The position numbers were made by a program, and so were the translations under genes. This document shows positions 36,958 through 45,344 of a stretch of DNA of 64,000 bases, piece after piece; positions within the stretch are counted from its first letter, which is position 1, and every line of letters starts with the position of its first letter. The DNA lies in contig PNLP01000020.1 in NCBI GenBank assembly GCA_013823135.1, positions 1-64,000 of the forward strand, in the 5' to 3' direction. Below the pieces are notes generated by a model, which was not told the origin of the DNA, ran no database searches, and saw only the letters and a list, made by a program, of their open reading frames with translations. The DNA comes from Planctomycetaceae bacterium. Its GTDB lineage: Bacteria; Planctomycetota; Planctomycetia; Gemmatales; Gemmataceae.

Positions 36958-39366
36958 TCAAAACCAGTTCTTCTTCCGAACCATGTATTCCCGAGAGTAA
37001 ACCTCGTTGGACATTGCGAGATACTGGAAACACTCGATGACGCCCACGAACAGATTCCAGTATAGCCCGATGCACGTCAGCAGGATTAATAACCTCAGAC
37101 CGCCGTTCGCTCCGTTCCCCTGCAGGAACTTGTGCAACCCAACGGTACCAAAAAAGAATGCCATCATCGCGTGCATCACGCGTGTTCCGCTGTCGATTGT
37201 GGGAACCGGTTCCCTGGCTTTGCCTCGGCTTCGCTGCGGTCGGTCTTCCTCATCGTCCGCTTCACGCGGTTTGCGATATGTCTCGTCGCGTACCATCGGC
37301 AGTTTCCGAGCGGGGATAGTAAGTTGTCGTTGTGGCACCGTGCTCGCTGATGTGCTGGTCGGAGTGGACAACCCGTTGAGCACCTGCGTGAAGGTCTGCG
37401 GTCGTTCCTTCGGGTCACGACTGAGGCACCTGCCGATCAAATCCGCAATTGCTTCAGGAACCGCTTTGTAGTGCTTGATGGTCGGTTCAGTGGTTTGGAA
37501 CAGGGCGAAGCACAGCGTCTTGGCAAATCCGTAGACATCGGCAGGGTAGCCAACCTTCACGCCGGGTAGCTTACCCAGTTGTTCGGGGGCGGCGTAGTCG
37601 AGTGTCCCGGCAATGGACGACCCGAGGACAGTGTCGCCGCGGGCGGTTGACATTGAACCAGAAAGAACACTGGATCGCATCGCGAGGCCGAAGTCGATTA
37701 AACGCACTTCCCAGCCACTTGCGGTTCGCTTGACCATCACGTTTGCCGGCTTTACGTCGCGATGAAGCACATTCTGCCCGTGTGCGGCGGCTAATGCCTC
37801 CGCAAGGATCCGGGCCAGCGGTAACGCGTCGGTTAGTGTGAGCGTGCCGTGCGATTCGACGTACTCCTGGAGAGTTAGCCCGTCGAAGTACTCCATCACA
37901 AGGTAAGGACGCCGTTTGTTTGTCGCATCGGCATATCCACAGTCACGCAGCCCGATGATGGCGCGGTGCTTTAGTTTGTCGAGCGCAGTGGCCTCACGCA
38001 GCACGGCTCCCACATCCTGATCAAGGTTCTGGTCGGTGATAGATTTCACAGCGACCTCAGCTTCGGTCATAGAGTGCCGGCACTGGAACGTGACCCCGAA
38101 TCCGCCAGCCCCGAGGATTCGTTGGATCTCGTACTTGTCCGTGGGGAACGGGGAGAAACGAGAGGGATCGAGACGCACGGCACGCTTCAGGTCAATAACG
38201 GCTCCGGTGTAGTCCTTCTCCTCCAGCTTGGCCCGGTACGAGTTGTGGTAAGCCTCAGCGCGTTCGTCGTTCGAATCGGCAATGCTTGCTGCGGTGGCGA
38301 AGGATGTGGCGGCTCCCGCGAAGTCGCCGATTGCCACCTGGAGTTTCCCCGCTTCGTTGGCGAGTTCTCGCTGAGCGCCTTCCGGTGCTTGTCGCAATTG
38401 TTTCAGCAACTCGCGGACCTGCTCGCGTTCCCGGTCTGACCGCACAGCCATACTGTGTTCTGGTTGCACAGGCCTATCTACCATGTCGAGCTTTGCCAGA
38501 ACGACGGCCATTTGACTTCGCATTTCGGCGGCGAGCGCCTGCACGGAGTCGTGCGCTGCCTTGGCAGTTTCGTGAACAGACTTCACGGTGTCGTGGGTCG
38601 CCTGAACGTCGGCACGTACCGCGCCGATTGCGGCGAGCATCTCGGCCGCAGCTTCCGCAAGCGCAGCGTCCAACCGGTCCGCAGTTGTCGCGAGAGATTC
38701 ATCGAGTCCGCGGAATCCCTCTTTCTGCGACTCGCCGAGAGACTCGACCGCCACGAACTGGAGACCTCGGAACAACACGGGGTTGGTTTCGACTTCGCGC
38801 CGGAAGAAGTACCGTGCCGCGACAACCACAACCGATTGATCTCCGTGTGCGGGTTGTGCGAGCAGCCAACCAAGCGTGCGAAACCCGGCTTCCTGCACCT
38901 CTTTCCCAAGGCGAGTCAGCGCGACCTTTTCAGCTTGCAAAATCGCAGTGGGGTCCGTGTGCGCGGCAAAACGGCCGGTCTTCTCCGCCAATTCGCCCGC
39001 GACAAGGTTCCCCAGAAGCACACCCTTGCTCAGAGCTTGCCGAATCTCCGAGAGACACTTTTTGCGAAACTCTGCTTTCCCGTTCAGTTCGGGAAGTGCG
39101 ACGTGGTCGAGGAAGTAGCGGATCTGTTTCCGAAGAGCTTTAACATCGGCCCGGTCAAGGCGTGACCAAAGGCTTTCGCCAGCCAAGGCGACTTCGAGTG
39201 CCTTCCACGCCTTGCGGTTCGAACGCTCCAGAGCGTCGAGAACGGCACGGGATTGGTCCGTTACATGTTCAGACGCAGCGCTCACCGAAACCCGAATCAC
39301 CGTGAGAACGGGGTGAATATCGAGTTGGTTCAACGCGAGGCAACAGAGGCTTTCCGGAATCGGCAT
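36958..39366 (-). CDS. Ser/Thr protein kinase with C-terminal TM2 domain
   Basis: This protein of about 802 residues sits between E1-beta and E2. The N-terminal third is helical (VTDQSRAVLDALERSNRKAW, then a coiled coil with TADRLDAALAEAAAEML). TPR-like helices follow (AEAYHNSYRAKLEEKDYTGA). The kinase domain is intact: GAGGFGVTFQCRH, VAVKSI, HRDVKPANVMV, LIDFGLAMR. The C-terminus is a TM2 module: two membrane helices around FGTVGLHKFLQGNG and LILLTCIGLYWNLFVGVIE. ATG 39366 was chosen over 39420 by sequence quality. Its place in the operon raises the inference that it modifies the dehydrogenase complex, but this is not shown by sequence. Confidence 0.9.
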   Translation of the reverse strand: MPIPESLCCLALNQLDIHPVLTVIRVSVSAASEHVTDQSRAVLDALERSNRKAWKALEVALAGESLWSRLDRADVKALRKQIRYFLDHVALPELNGKAEFRKKCLSEIRQALSKGVLLGNLVAGELAEKTGRFAAHTDPTAILQAEKVALTRLGKEVQEAGFRTLGWLLAQPAHGDQSVVVVAARYFFRREVETNPVLFRGLQFVAVESLGESQKEGFRGLDESLATTADRLDAALAEAAAEMLAAIGAVRADVQATHDTVKSVHETAKAAHDSVQALAAEMRSQMAVVLAKLDMVDRPVQPEHSMAVRSDREREQVRELLKQLRQAPEGAQRELANEAGKLQVAIGDFAGAATSFATAASIADSNDERAEAYHNSYRAKLEEKDYTGAVIDLKRAVRLDPSRFSPFPTDKYEIQRILGAGGFGVTFQCRHSMTEAEVAVKSITDQNLDQDVGAVLREATALDKLKHRAIIGLRDCGYADATNKRRPYLVMEYFDGLTLQEYVESHGTLTLTDALPLARILAEALAAAHGQNVLHRDVKPANVMVKRTASGWEVRLIDFGLAMRSSVLSGSMSTARGDTVLGSSIAGTLDYAAPEQLGKLPGVKVGYPADVYGFAKTLCFALFQTTEPTIKHYKAVPEAIADLIGRCLSRDPKERPQTFTQVLNGLSTPTSTSASTVPQRQLTIPARKLPMVRDETYRKPREADDEEDRPQRSRGKAREPVPTIDSGTRVMHAMMAFFFGTVGLHKFLQGNGANGGLRLLILLTCIGLYWNLFVGVIECFQYLAMSNEVYSREYMVRKKNWF

Positions 39367-39438
39367 GGGTGAACTCGCCTGGTGAGCCCCCACTTTAACG
39401 GTCAGAATGCATGCGGGCAATTGCGACGAAGCGAGGAG

Positions 39439-40497
39439 TCAAGCCGGGTCGGTTGCGAGTTCCCGGAGAGCGGCTCGCACATCGCCCAATTGGGGAACGC
39501 TGTTGATCTCGTAATTCTGATTCATCCCGATCCCGGGGATGTGTTTGCCCATCAAGGTGCGAGGGCGAATTGTCAGGTCATAAAAGTGCTCGTCTACGAC
39601 GCGGCGCAGGAGGTGTTCTGCGTAGTTCGTGATCTCGGTGTCCTCGTTGACAATCAACACGCGGCCGGTCTTCTGCACGCTCCGCGAGATCATCTCCCAG
39701 TCGTAGGGGAATATGCTTCGCAGATCGATCACGTCGAAACTGTGACCGTGATCACGGGCCAGTTCGTCAGCAGCTTGTACGCAGAGCGGCAACAGCCGGC
39801 CGTAGCTGATAACGGTTCCATCACCACCCTCGCGAACCAGTTCCGCTTTGCCGATCGGAACGATGTACTCCTCCATGTCGGGCCACTGAGGTTGCCAGTC
39901 CGTGCGGTCACCGATGGGCGCGTCGATCATCCGCGAGAGTTCGTCCGCATCGGCAGGTTCGCCGGGAAGCAGTCGTGTGTCGCGTGCCCTGAGCAGTGCT
40001 TTCGGCAACAGCATGAAGACGGGGTTTGGGTCCTTGATCGCGGCGATCATCAGTCCATAGGCGTCGAGGGCGTTCGATGGCATCACCACTTTCCACCCCG
40101 GAATGCGGCTGGCCCAACTCTCGAAGCAGTGCGAGTGGTACAGGCTACCCCGAATACCAGCCCCGGTCGGTGTCATCACAACGATGGGCATGTCGAACTC
40201 GCCGGCGCTGGCCCAACGCTGGTTGCCGGCGATCTTGAACATGTCGAGTACGTTAAAAGCATAATCGCAGAACTGGATTTCGCAGACGGGTCGACCTCCC
40301 GCGTAGGCGATGCCCATCGCGGTACCGATGATGCCGCGTTCATCGAGCGGGGTGTTCCAGGCGGTCTTCAAACCCTGAGTTACAGTGAAGACGCCACCGA
40401 GCGGCGGGCCGACATCCTCTCCAAACACATCGGTCACGCCGAGGTGTTTTTCACCATAATGGAGAGCCATTCGGACTGCTTGAGCTATGGATGCCAT
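39439..40497 (-). CDS. 2-oxoacid dehydrogenase E1 component, beta subunit
   Basis: This protein of about 352 residues begins at ATG 40497 (MASIAQAVRMALHYGEKHLG). It has the transketolase-like pyrimidine domain (FGEDVGPPLGGVFTVTQGL, NTPLDERGIIGTAMGIAYAG, EIQFCDYAFNVLDM) and the C-terminal domain with DVIDLRSIFPYDWEMI and RVLIVNEDTEITNYAEHLLR. With E1-alpha it forms the thiamine-diphosphate enzyme that decarboxylates a 2-oxoacid and acylates lipoate on E2. Sequence flavour is that of branched-chain 2-oxoacid dehydrogenases. It lies 97 bases downstream of E1-alpha. Confidence 0.95.
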   Translation of the reverse strand: MASIAQAVRMALHYGEKHLGVTDVFGEDVGPPLGGVFTVTQGLKTAWNTPLDERGIIGTAMGIAYAGGRPVCEIQFCDYAFNVLDMFKIAGNQRWASAGEFDMPIVVMTPTGAGIRGSLYHSHCFESWASRIPGWKVVMPSNALDAYGLMIAAIKDPNPVFMLLPKALLRARDTRLLPGEPADADELSRMIDAPIGDRTDWQPQWPDMEEYIVPIGKAELVREGGDGTVISYGRLLPLCVQAADELARDHGHSFDVIDLRSIFPYDWEMISRSVQKTGRVLIVNEDTEITNYAEHLLRRVVDEHFYDLTIRPRTLMGKHIPGIGMNQNYEINSVPQLGDVRAALRELATDPA

Positions 40498-40542
40498 CGT
40501 GGCAAATCCTGGGGAGAGGCGAAGGCGATGCGTCAATTGTCT

Positions 40543-40586
40543 AGCCGCGAGCGACGGGAGTGCTTGCACTCTTATCGCTCGCGGCT
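40543..40586. repeat. Hairpin repeat between E1-alpha and E1-beta
   Basis: AGCCGCGAGCGA pairs perfectly with TCGCTCGCGGCT, and inside the loop gagtg pairs with cactc. The double-stem structure lies in the 97-base gap between the two E1 genes. It has no T-run, so a REP-like element or mRNA-stability hairpin is more likely than a full terminator. Confidence 0.8.
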
Positions 40587-40594
40587 CACCGAGA

Positions 40595-41707
40595 TCACTT
40601 CGCGCCGGGCAGACCTGTGTAATCCTTGGGGTATACCGCGTCGACTTCACTCGGGGCGTATGTGAACCGGTAAACGTCCTCGCGGGTCGGTTCCGGTTCC
40701 TTCATCGCTGCCACGACAGCAGCGTCGGCCTCTGCCTTGGCCTCGTCCTTCATCGCTTGCACTGCAACGCTGTCAATTGCACCACAGTCGATGAGCTTCT
40801 GCTCGAACGTGGCCAGTACGTCGGTTTCACCCCACACCCGTTGAGCACCGCTCGATGATGAGTGCCCGTGCAATCGCGAGACCATCGCTTCGAGGAGAAA
40901 CGGCTTTCGCTCGCGTCGGCAATATCGCATGGCGCGGTCGAGCGCGTTCCATACAAGCACGGGATCGTTACCATCCACTGATTCAGCGCGGATGCCGTAA
41001 GGTGCTGCGCGATCCGAAACTAGTTTCTCGGCGCAGACTGTGTGGAGGTCGGTCGAGATTCCATACCGGTTGTTCGTTACCAGCATGAGCACCGGGAGTT
41101 CCTGCCCCGGCCGTGTGCTCCAGTTCAAACAGGTCTCGAAGTCGCCCTCTGCGGTTCCTGCTTCCCCGCCGACAACCATGGTGATGCCTTCGCCACCATG
41201 CCGCTTCTGGATGAGTGCAGTGCCCGGAGCCATGGCGAATTGTACTTCGATCACCGAACTCACGGGGACGACGTTCCACGCCTTTACGGCATAGTGACCG
41301 ACAAAGTTCCGCCCGCGGGAATGCGGGTCGGTCTGTCGCATGGCAAGTTGCCGAACGTGATTGATCATCGGCATGCCCATCGCGAGCATGACGCCGGCAT
41401 TGCGATAGTGCAGGTGGAGGTAGTCGAATGCGGGGCCATGACCCCGATGAACTTGTAAGCCGAGACAAACGTTGAACGCTTCTTCGCCTGGGCCACCGAT
41501 CCAGAAGTAGGCTTCGCCGGATTTCGACATCTTGATGCTGCGTTCTTCCAGCACCCGTGTCCGGATCATTTGGCGGAACAACGTCAGGGCGAGTTCCGCA
41601 GAGATGACTTCGCGTCCTGACCGGATGACGGCAGGTGCGGCGGTCCTCGTGGTCCGCCGCGGCGACCCGCTGTCCAGATCGGACGAATCCTCATTTAACT
41701 CGGGCAT
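40595..41707 (-). CDS. 2-oxoacid dehydrogenase E1 component, alpha subunit
   Basis: This 370-residue protein carries the thiamine-diphosphate site: VVGGEAGTAEGDFETCLNWS with the acidic metal ligand, followed by LMLVTNNRYGIST. Other family blocks are LFRQMIRTRVLEERSIKMSK, FWIGGPGEEAFNVCLG, and the late HGHSSSSGAQRVW phosphorylation-loop region. It catalyses the first, decarboxylating step of the complex. The substitution GGEAGT in place of the usual GDGATS is unusual but keeps the later acidic residues. It is the first gene of the minus-strand dehydrogenase locus. A G-rich stretch precedes its ATG. Confidence 0.95.
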   Translation of the reverse strand: MPELNEDSSDLDSGSPRRTTRTAAPAVIRSGREVISAELALTLFRQMIRTRVLEERSIKMSKSGEAYFWIGGPGEEAFNVCLGLQVHRGHGPAFDYLHLHYRNAGVMLAMGMPMINHVRQLAMRQTDPHSRGRNFVGHYAVKAWNVVPVSSVIEVQFAMAPGTALIQKRHGGEGITMVVGGEAGTAEGDFETCLNWSTRPGQELPVLMLVTNNRYGISTDLHTVCAEKLVSDRAAPYGIRAESVDGNDPVLVWNALDRAMRYCRRERKPFLLEAMVSRLHGHSSSSGAQRVWGETDVLATFEQKLIDCGAIDSVAVQAMKDEAKAEADAAVVAAMKEPEPTREDVYRFTYAPSEVDAVYPKDYTGLPGAK

Positions 41708-41835
41708 GGGAATCCCCCGAGGGCTTTGGGTTCCGAATTGAACGCTCTGAACTTCTCGAAAACCTCATGTCCAACAGTGACGCCAATCTTCTTCATCTTC
41801 GACGAGAAACGGAGAACGTGCAACGCGAAACGGCG

Positions 41836-41893
41836 GAATTGTGTGGGGTGTGCGGCAAAGAGTGGCAGTGCCACACCCCCACTCAGATAATTC
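41836..41893. terminator. Possible hairpin terminator after 41920-44280 gene
   Basis: The arm gaattgtgtggggtgtg pairs imperfectly with ccacacccccactcagataa and ttc around a loop of about 18 bases. It lies 27 bases beyond the stop of the minus-strand spermidine-synthase-like gene and upstream of E1-alpha. No strong T-run follows. Confidence 0.45.
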
Positions 41894-41919
41894 GACGGGA
41901 GACCTGCGACTCTTCAACA

Positions 41920-44280
41920 TTATACGCCTTTTTCTGACTCGGTGTTCATCGGCTTCTGATTCCCCGTGATTGCGGAAAGCACATAGAAGCCGACAGCAAC
42001 GCATAGGAGGAGTTGGAAGCCTAGCAACACGGATGTGTTCTCGGCGAGTCCTCCACACAACGCACCAGCAACATTCATACCGAACACACGATCGGGCTGG
42101 TTCGTTCGCTGGAAGTTGGTGGCGAAGATCACCCCCGCGAACGCAACAGGCGTGAACACCAGAGCACAAACCGCCAGAATCTGCAAGGTGGGGTCCAGAC
42201 CTAAGAATGCTCCGAGGGGAACCACGAGGCCAATCGCCAGTGAGGTGAACAGGCCGGCATAATATGGTTCGAGGCGTTTCGGCATCGCCAACTTGGCGTA
42301 AAGGTTACCGATCAAGCTCATCACGAGAATGGCCGCGAAAACCACGGTGTTCACCATCCAAGTGCCGCCGAACAGGAGAGCCATTTCCACGATGGCCTTG
42401 GTTTCGACAAGCATGAAACCTGCGCCGAGGAAGAAACTCCGGAGCATCAAACCCCACTCTGGAACTGCCCCGCTGCCACTTCCGAGTGATTTGTGGCCCA
42501 AGAAGGCGAACCACACCACAACTGATAACACCAGAGTGAGCACGACCCCGCGGAGCGTCAGCCCGGGAATGGTTGCTTCACGGGCGTAAAGGAACGGCCA
42601 ATCGTCCGTTGCTTGTCGCAACCCCTTCGGTTCTTCAACGCTCGCAATTTCCAATCCCATCCACCTCGGCTCGACGATGTTGCCAGCGTAATCCTTGAAC
42701 TCCCGAGCTCCTGGCGGGGGCAGCGGCGCTTGCGCAGGCTTCGTCGGCGAGAACCTCGCGGTGGTGTCGGCGCGGACACCGACAAGCCAGGGATACCAGT
42801 ATTTCCCCTCTTTCGTAAACGCTGACCGGAGCGGGTTGAGAACCTCGGGGCTGCCCGAAAAGAACATCGTGAAGCCTTCATGGTCGAAGGTTTCCATTTG
42901 CAACGGGATGGAAGCCCGTGGCGGGAACGTCATGACCACGGGGTCGGACCCGTTGAACGCGGTTCGCAACTGGTCGCGAATGCGGCAGGCGAGCCACCCT
43001 TGGCGGAAGAAGTTGTAAACCGCGTACACCCCCGTGGGTTTCAGCACTCGCCGGACATCCTTGAAGGATTCCAATGTGAAGAGATAACTTTCGAGTCGGA
43101 GGTTCGAGTAGCCGGATTGCAGGACGAGTGAGTCGATCAGGGCAAAGATCACAAGATCATAGGTCTCGTTCGGTGACTTGCGGAGGAAGTTTCGGCCGTC
43201 GTTCAGGTACACGGTGACTCGGGGATCTTGGAACGGCTTGTCCGGGTGCTGTGAAGAACCAATGCTCTGGATGACCGGATCGATCTCAACCGCGTCGATC
43301 AACGCATCCTTTGGAAGCCAGTGCAAAGCGCGGGCGACATCGTTGCCGCTACCGGCACCAATGATCAGCACCTTCTTGAACGGAGCCCATGCCTGCTTGC
43401 CGTCCGCGTCCTTCACATCCTTTTGGAACAGGTACGGAAGCGCATAGGGTGCCACCGTCGCGTCGTCGAGTGGTTCCATCAGTTGGTGGCCGATCAGGTT
43501 CGTCTTGATGCCGCGATTTTGCGGGATGTAGTCGATGCGGTAGTACGGCGACCATGTCGTGAGTTGACCGGAACCGCTGGGGAACAACCCGGAGGTAAAC
43601 GCGGTCATCGCGATGGTCATCGCCAGCCAGATCAGGGGAGTAGCTGGGCTCGTTTTCGTGGTGGTGGTTGCGGATTCCGGAGAATCGGGGCGCAGGAGGA
43701 AGTAGCCGAGCACGCAAATAGAGAGTGCAAACCAGACAATCGGCGGTAGCCTCAAATACGAACACGCGGCAAACATGCCGATCCCCACGAGACTGCCGAG
43801 CAGGTTCGCGGTGTAGGCTTTGGTCCGGTCCGTCACCCGGTTAAAAGCACGCCCCATCTCTTGCCCGGGTCCCACCATCGCGGCTGCAATTAGAAGGAAG
43901 AACAACCCTCCCACCACTTCGATCGGGATCGTGAACGAAGGGCCTTGAACGGCGGCATGCTCGGTGCCGAAGAATATGACATCTGGATCCGCCTGATTCC
44001 CAACTTTGAAGATCGGCAGTAGGTCATCGGAGTAGGCGTTTACGATCACACCAAACCCGATCGCGATAGCGAGGAGCAGCGGCGTTTGGTTGAGGAGTCT
44101 CGTCGGTCGGCGCGCCACCAGACATCCCACAGACATGCCCACGAAGCAGGCAAGGAGGACGGTATTGGTGAAGAACGTCAGGAAGAGAACGTGTGACGGA
44201 AACCAACGAATGAAGGCGAGTTCGAGAAACAAAACCAGCCAGGAGACGAGGAAGAGGTCGAACGCCGGGCGGTCTCGCAT
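41920..44280 (-). CDS. Spermidine-synthase-like polytopic membrane protein
   Basis: This 786-residue protein has membrane helices at both ends and a soluble Rossmann domain between. The N-terminal helices start FDLFLVSWLVLFLELAFIRW. The central domain holds VLIIGAGSGNDVARALHWLP, the acidic VEIDPVIQSIG, and LNDGRNFLRKSPNETYDLVI, the aminopropyltransferase-like cofactor site. A second helix bundle follows (LMLRSFFLGAGFMLVETKA). It resembles fused transporter/spermidine synthase proteins but differs from the copy at the left edge, which has its catalytic domain C-terminal. Polyamine synthase activity is not certain, as the family includes unassigned members. Confidence 0.82.
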   Translation of the reverse strand: MRDRPAFDLFLVSWLVLFLELAFIRWFPSHVLFLTFFTNTVLLACFVGMSVGCLVARRPTRLLNQTPLLLAIAIGFGVIVNAYSDDLLPIFKVGNQADPDVIFFGTEHAAVQGPSFTIPIEVVGGLFFLLIAAAMVGPGQEMGRAFNRVTDRTKAYTANLLGSLVGIGMFAACSYLRLPPIVWFALSICVLGYFLLRPDSPESATTTTKTSPATPLIWLAMTIAMTAFTSGLFPSGSGQLTTWSPYYRIDYIPQNRGIKTNLIGHQLMEPLDDATVAPYALPYLFQKDVKDADGKQAWAPFKKVLIIGAGSGNDVARALHWLPKDALIDAVEIDPVIQSIGSSQHPDKPFQDPRVTVYLNDGRNFLRKSPNETYDLVIFALIDSLVLQSGYSNLRLESYLFTLESFKDVRRVLKPTGVYAVYNFFRQGWLACRIRDQLRTAFNGSDPVVMTFPPRASIPLQMETFDHEGFTMFFSGSPEVLNPLRSAFTKEGKYWYPWLVGVRADTTARFSPTKPAQAPLPPPGAREFKDYAGNIVEPRWMGLEIASVEEPKGLRQATDDWPFLYAREATIPGLTLRGVVLTLVLSVVVWFAFLGHKSLGSGSGAVPEWGLMLRSFFLGAGFMLVETKAIVEMALLFGGTWMVNTVVFAAILVMSLIGNLYAKLAMPKRLEPYYAGLFTSLAIGLVVPLGAFLGLDPTLQILAVCALVFTPVAFAGVIFATNFQRTNQPDRVFGMNVAGALCGGLAENTSVLLGFQLLLCVAVGFYVLSAITGNQKPMNTESEKGV

Positions 44281-44518
44281 GGTGCGGGCTCTTGAGTGGT
44301 TGGCATGATGTCGCTTTGGCGATTCGGACTATGTACGGAAACTCACTCGTTTGGAAACCCGACCGTCGTCCGCGTACGGGCCACTTCTGGCGACGATCGA
44401 TCGGGGTTGCAACCGCGATTGTGTTCCGTCTAGCATAGATCACGAATATCTATCACCTGCTTGCAGTGCGGTCAAAACGGCCGCGAGCGCAGGTAAGTTC
44501 CCGCATGGAAGCGGACTC
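44281..44518. other. Divergent intergenic region
   Basis: These 238 bases separate the leftward spermidine-synthase-like gene from the rightward winged-helix/ATPase cassette. The frame from 44351 continues into the cassette without a stop but reads as low-quality protein before the GTG at 44519. Promoters for both directions should lie here; none could be fixed by eye. Confidence 0.5.
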
Positions 44519-45328
44519 GTGGCAGACAAGATCACCCAGCAACTCCTCGAAGCACTTACGAAGGCTGCCGCCAATCCGGGTGGTCTAGGGCTCTACGCCA
44601 CCAAGACCGACCCAGGGCTCTTCCCGAATACTTCGGCCGCAAAATCGGCTGCGCACAAGTGCCTCATCGACGGATTCGTCCGAACGCTGAACGCCGAGCA
44701 AACGAAGGGCAAGTCCGCACGAGAACTGTACGGATTGACCGACTTAGGATGGGACTATCTGCTCGCTCAGGTAAACCCCAAACAGGTGCTCGAAGACTTC
44801 GTTCGCGTTTTGGAAGATCGGCGGGGAGAGGTCGGCGAACTCCTCGCCACAGCACGTCAGATGGCAGACAGTCTGCAAGGGTTGAAGGAGGCTGTTGCTC
44901 GGGTGCTGCCCGTGGTTAGCGCTGCCCGAATTGTTCAGCCACTGCTCCGGAATTCTGAAGCGAACGCCATTGCGAGCACGCTCCCTTCCGGGTCGCGGAT
45001 CAACGAGGTGACCGAACTCGAATCGGTGCCGTCTGCTGTTGTGGTTATGGATCCTTCTCCCAAGGTCGATCTCGCCCACTCCATTCTGGCGAAACTCGCG
45101 GACTGGTCCGAGGCAACTGACTGCACACTACCTGAGTTGTACCGTTCACTCTCCTTGCTTGAGTCGCCCCCGACGATTGGTCAGTTCCACGACTGCCTGC
45201 GCAGGCTCTATGCGGAGGGGACCGTGTCACTGCCCGCGTGGACTGGCCCGCTCTACGCAATGCCTGAACCAGCTTACGCTGTGATGATTGGCCACGGGAT
45301 CGCTTACTACGCTTCGCTTCGCGGTTGA
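44519..45328 (+). CDS. Putative double winged-helix protein of ATPase cassette
   Basis: This 269-residue protein starts at GTG 44519, preceded by ggaag. The N-terminal part (SAAKSAAHKCLIDGFVRTLN, then ARELYGLTDLGWDYLL) has the shape of a winged helix. The middle is a coiled coil (FVRVLEDRRGEVGELLATAR, ADSLQGLKEAVARV). The C-terminal 90 residues (HSILAKLADWSEATDCTLPE, then TIGQFHDCLRRLYAEGTVSL) look like a second winged helix. These folds are judged by eye only. It ends 16 bases before the ATPase gene and must be its partner. DNA binding or ATPase loading is an inference. No named family was recognised. Confidence 0.72.
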   Translation: MADKITQQLLEALTKAAANPGGLGLYATKTDPGLFPNTSAAKSAAHKCLIDGFVRTLNAEQTKGKSARELYGLTDLGWDYLLAQVNPKQVLEDFVRVLEDRRGEVGELLATARQMADSLQGLKEAVARVLPVVSAARIVQPLLRNSEANAIASTLPSGSRINEVTELESVPSAVVVMDPSPKVDLAHSILAKLADWSEATDCTLPELYRSLSLLESPPTIGQFHDCLRRLYAEGTVSLPAWTGPLYAMPEPAYAVMIGHGIAYYASLRG

Positions 45329-45344
45329 ACACGGAGGTTCGACA

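Noticed and set aside
39382..40665. 427-codon plus-strand frame opposite E1-beta
   Set aside because: E1-beta has full family motifs on the minus strand; this frame starts inside the neighbouring kinase region and has none.
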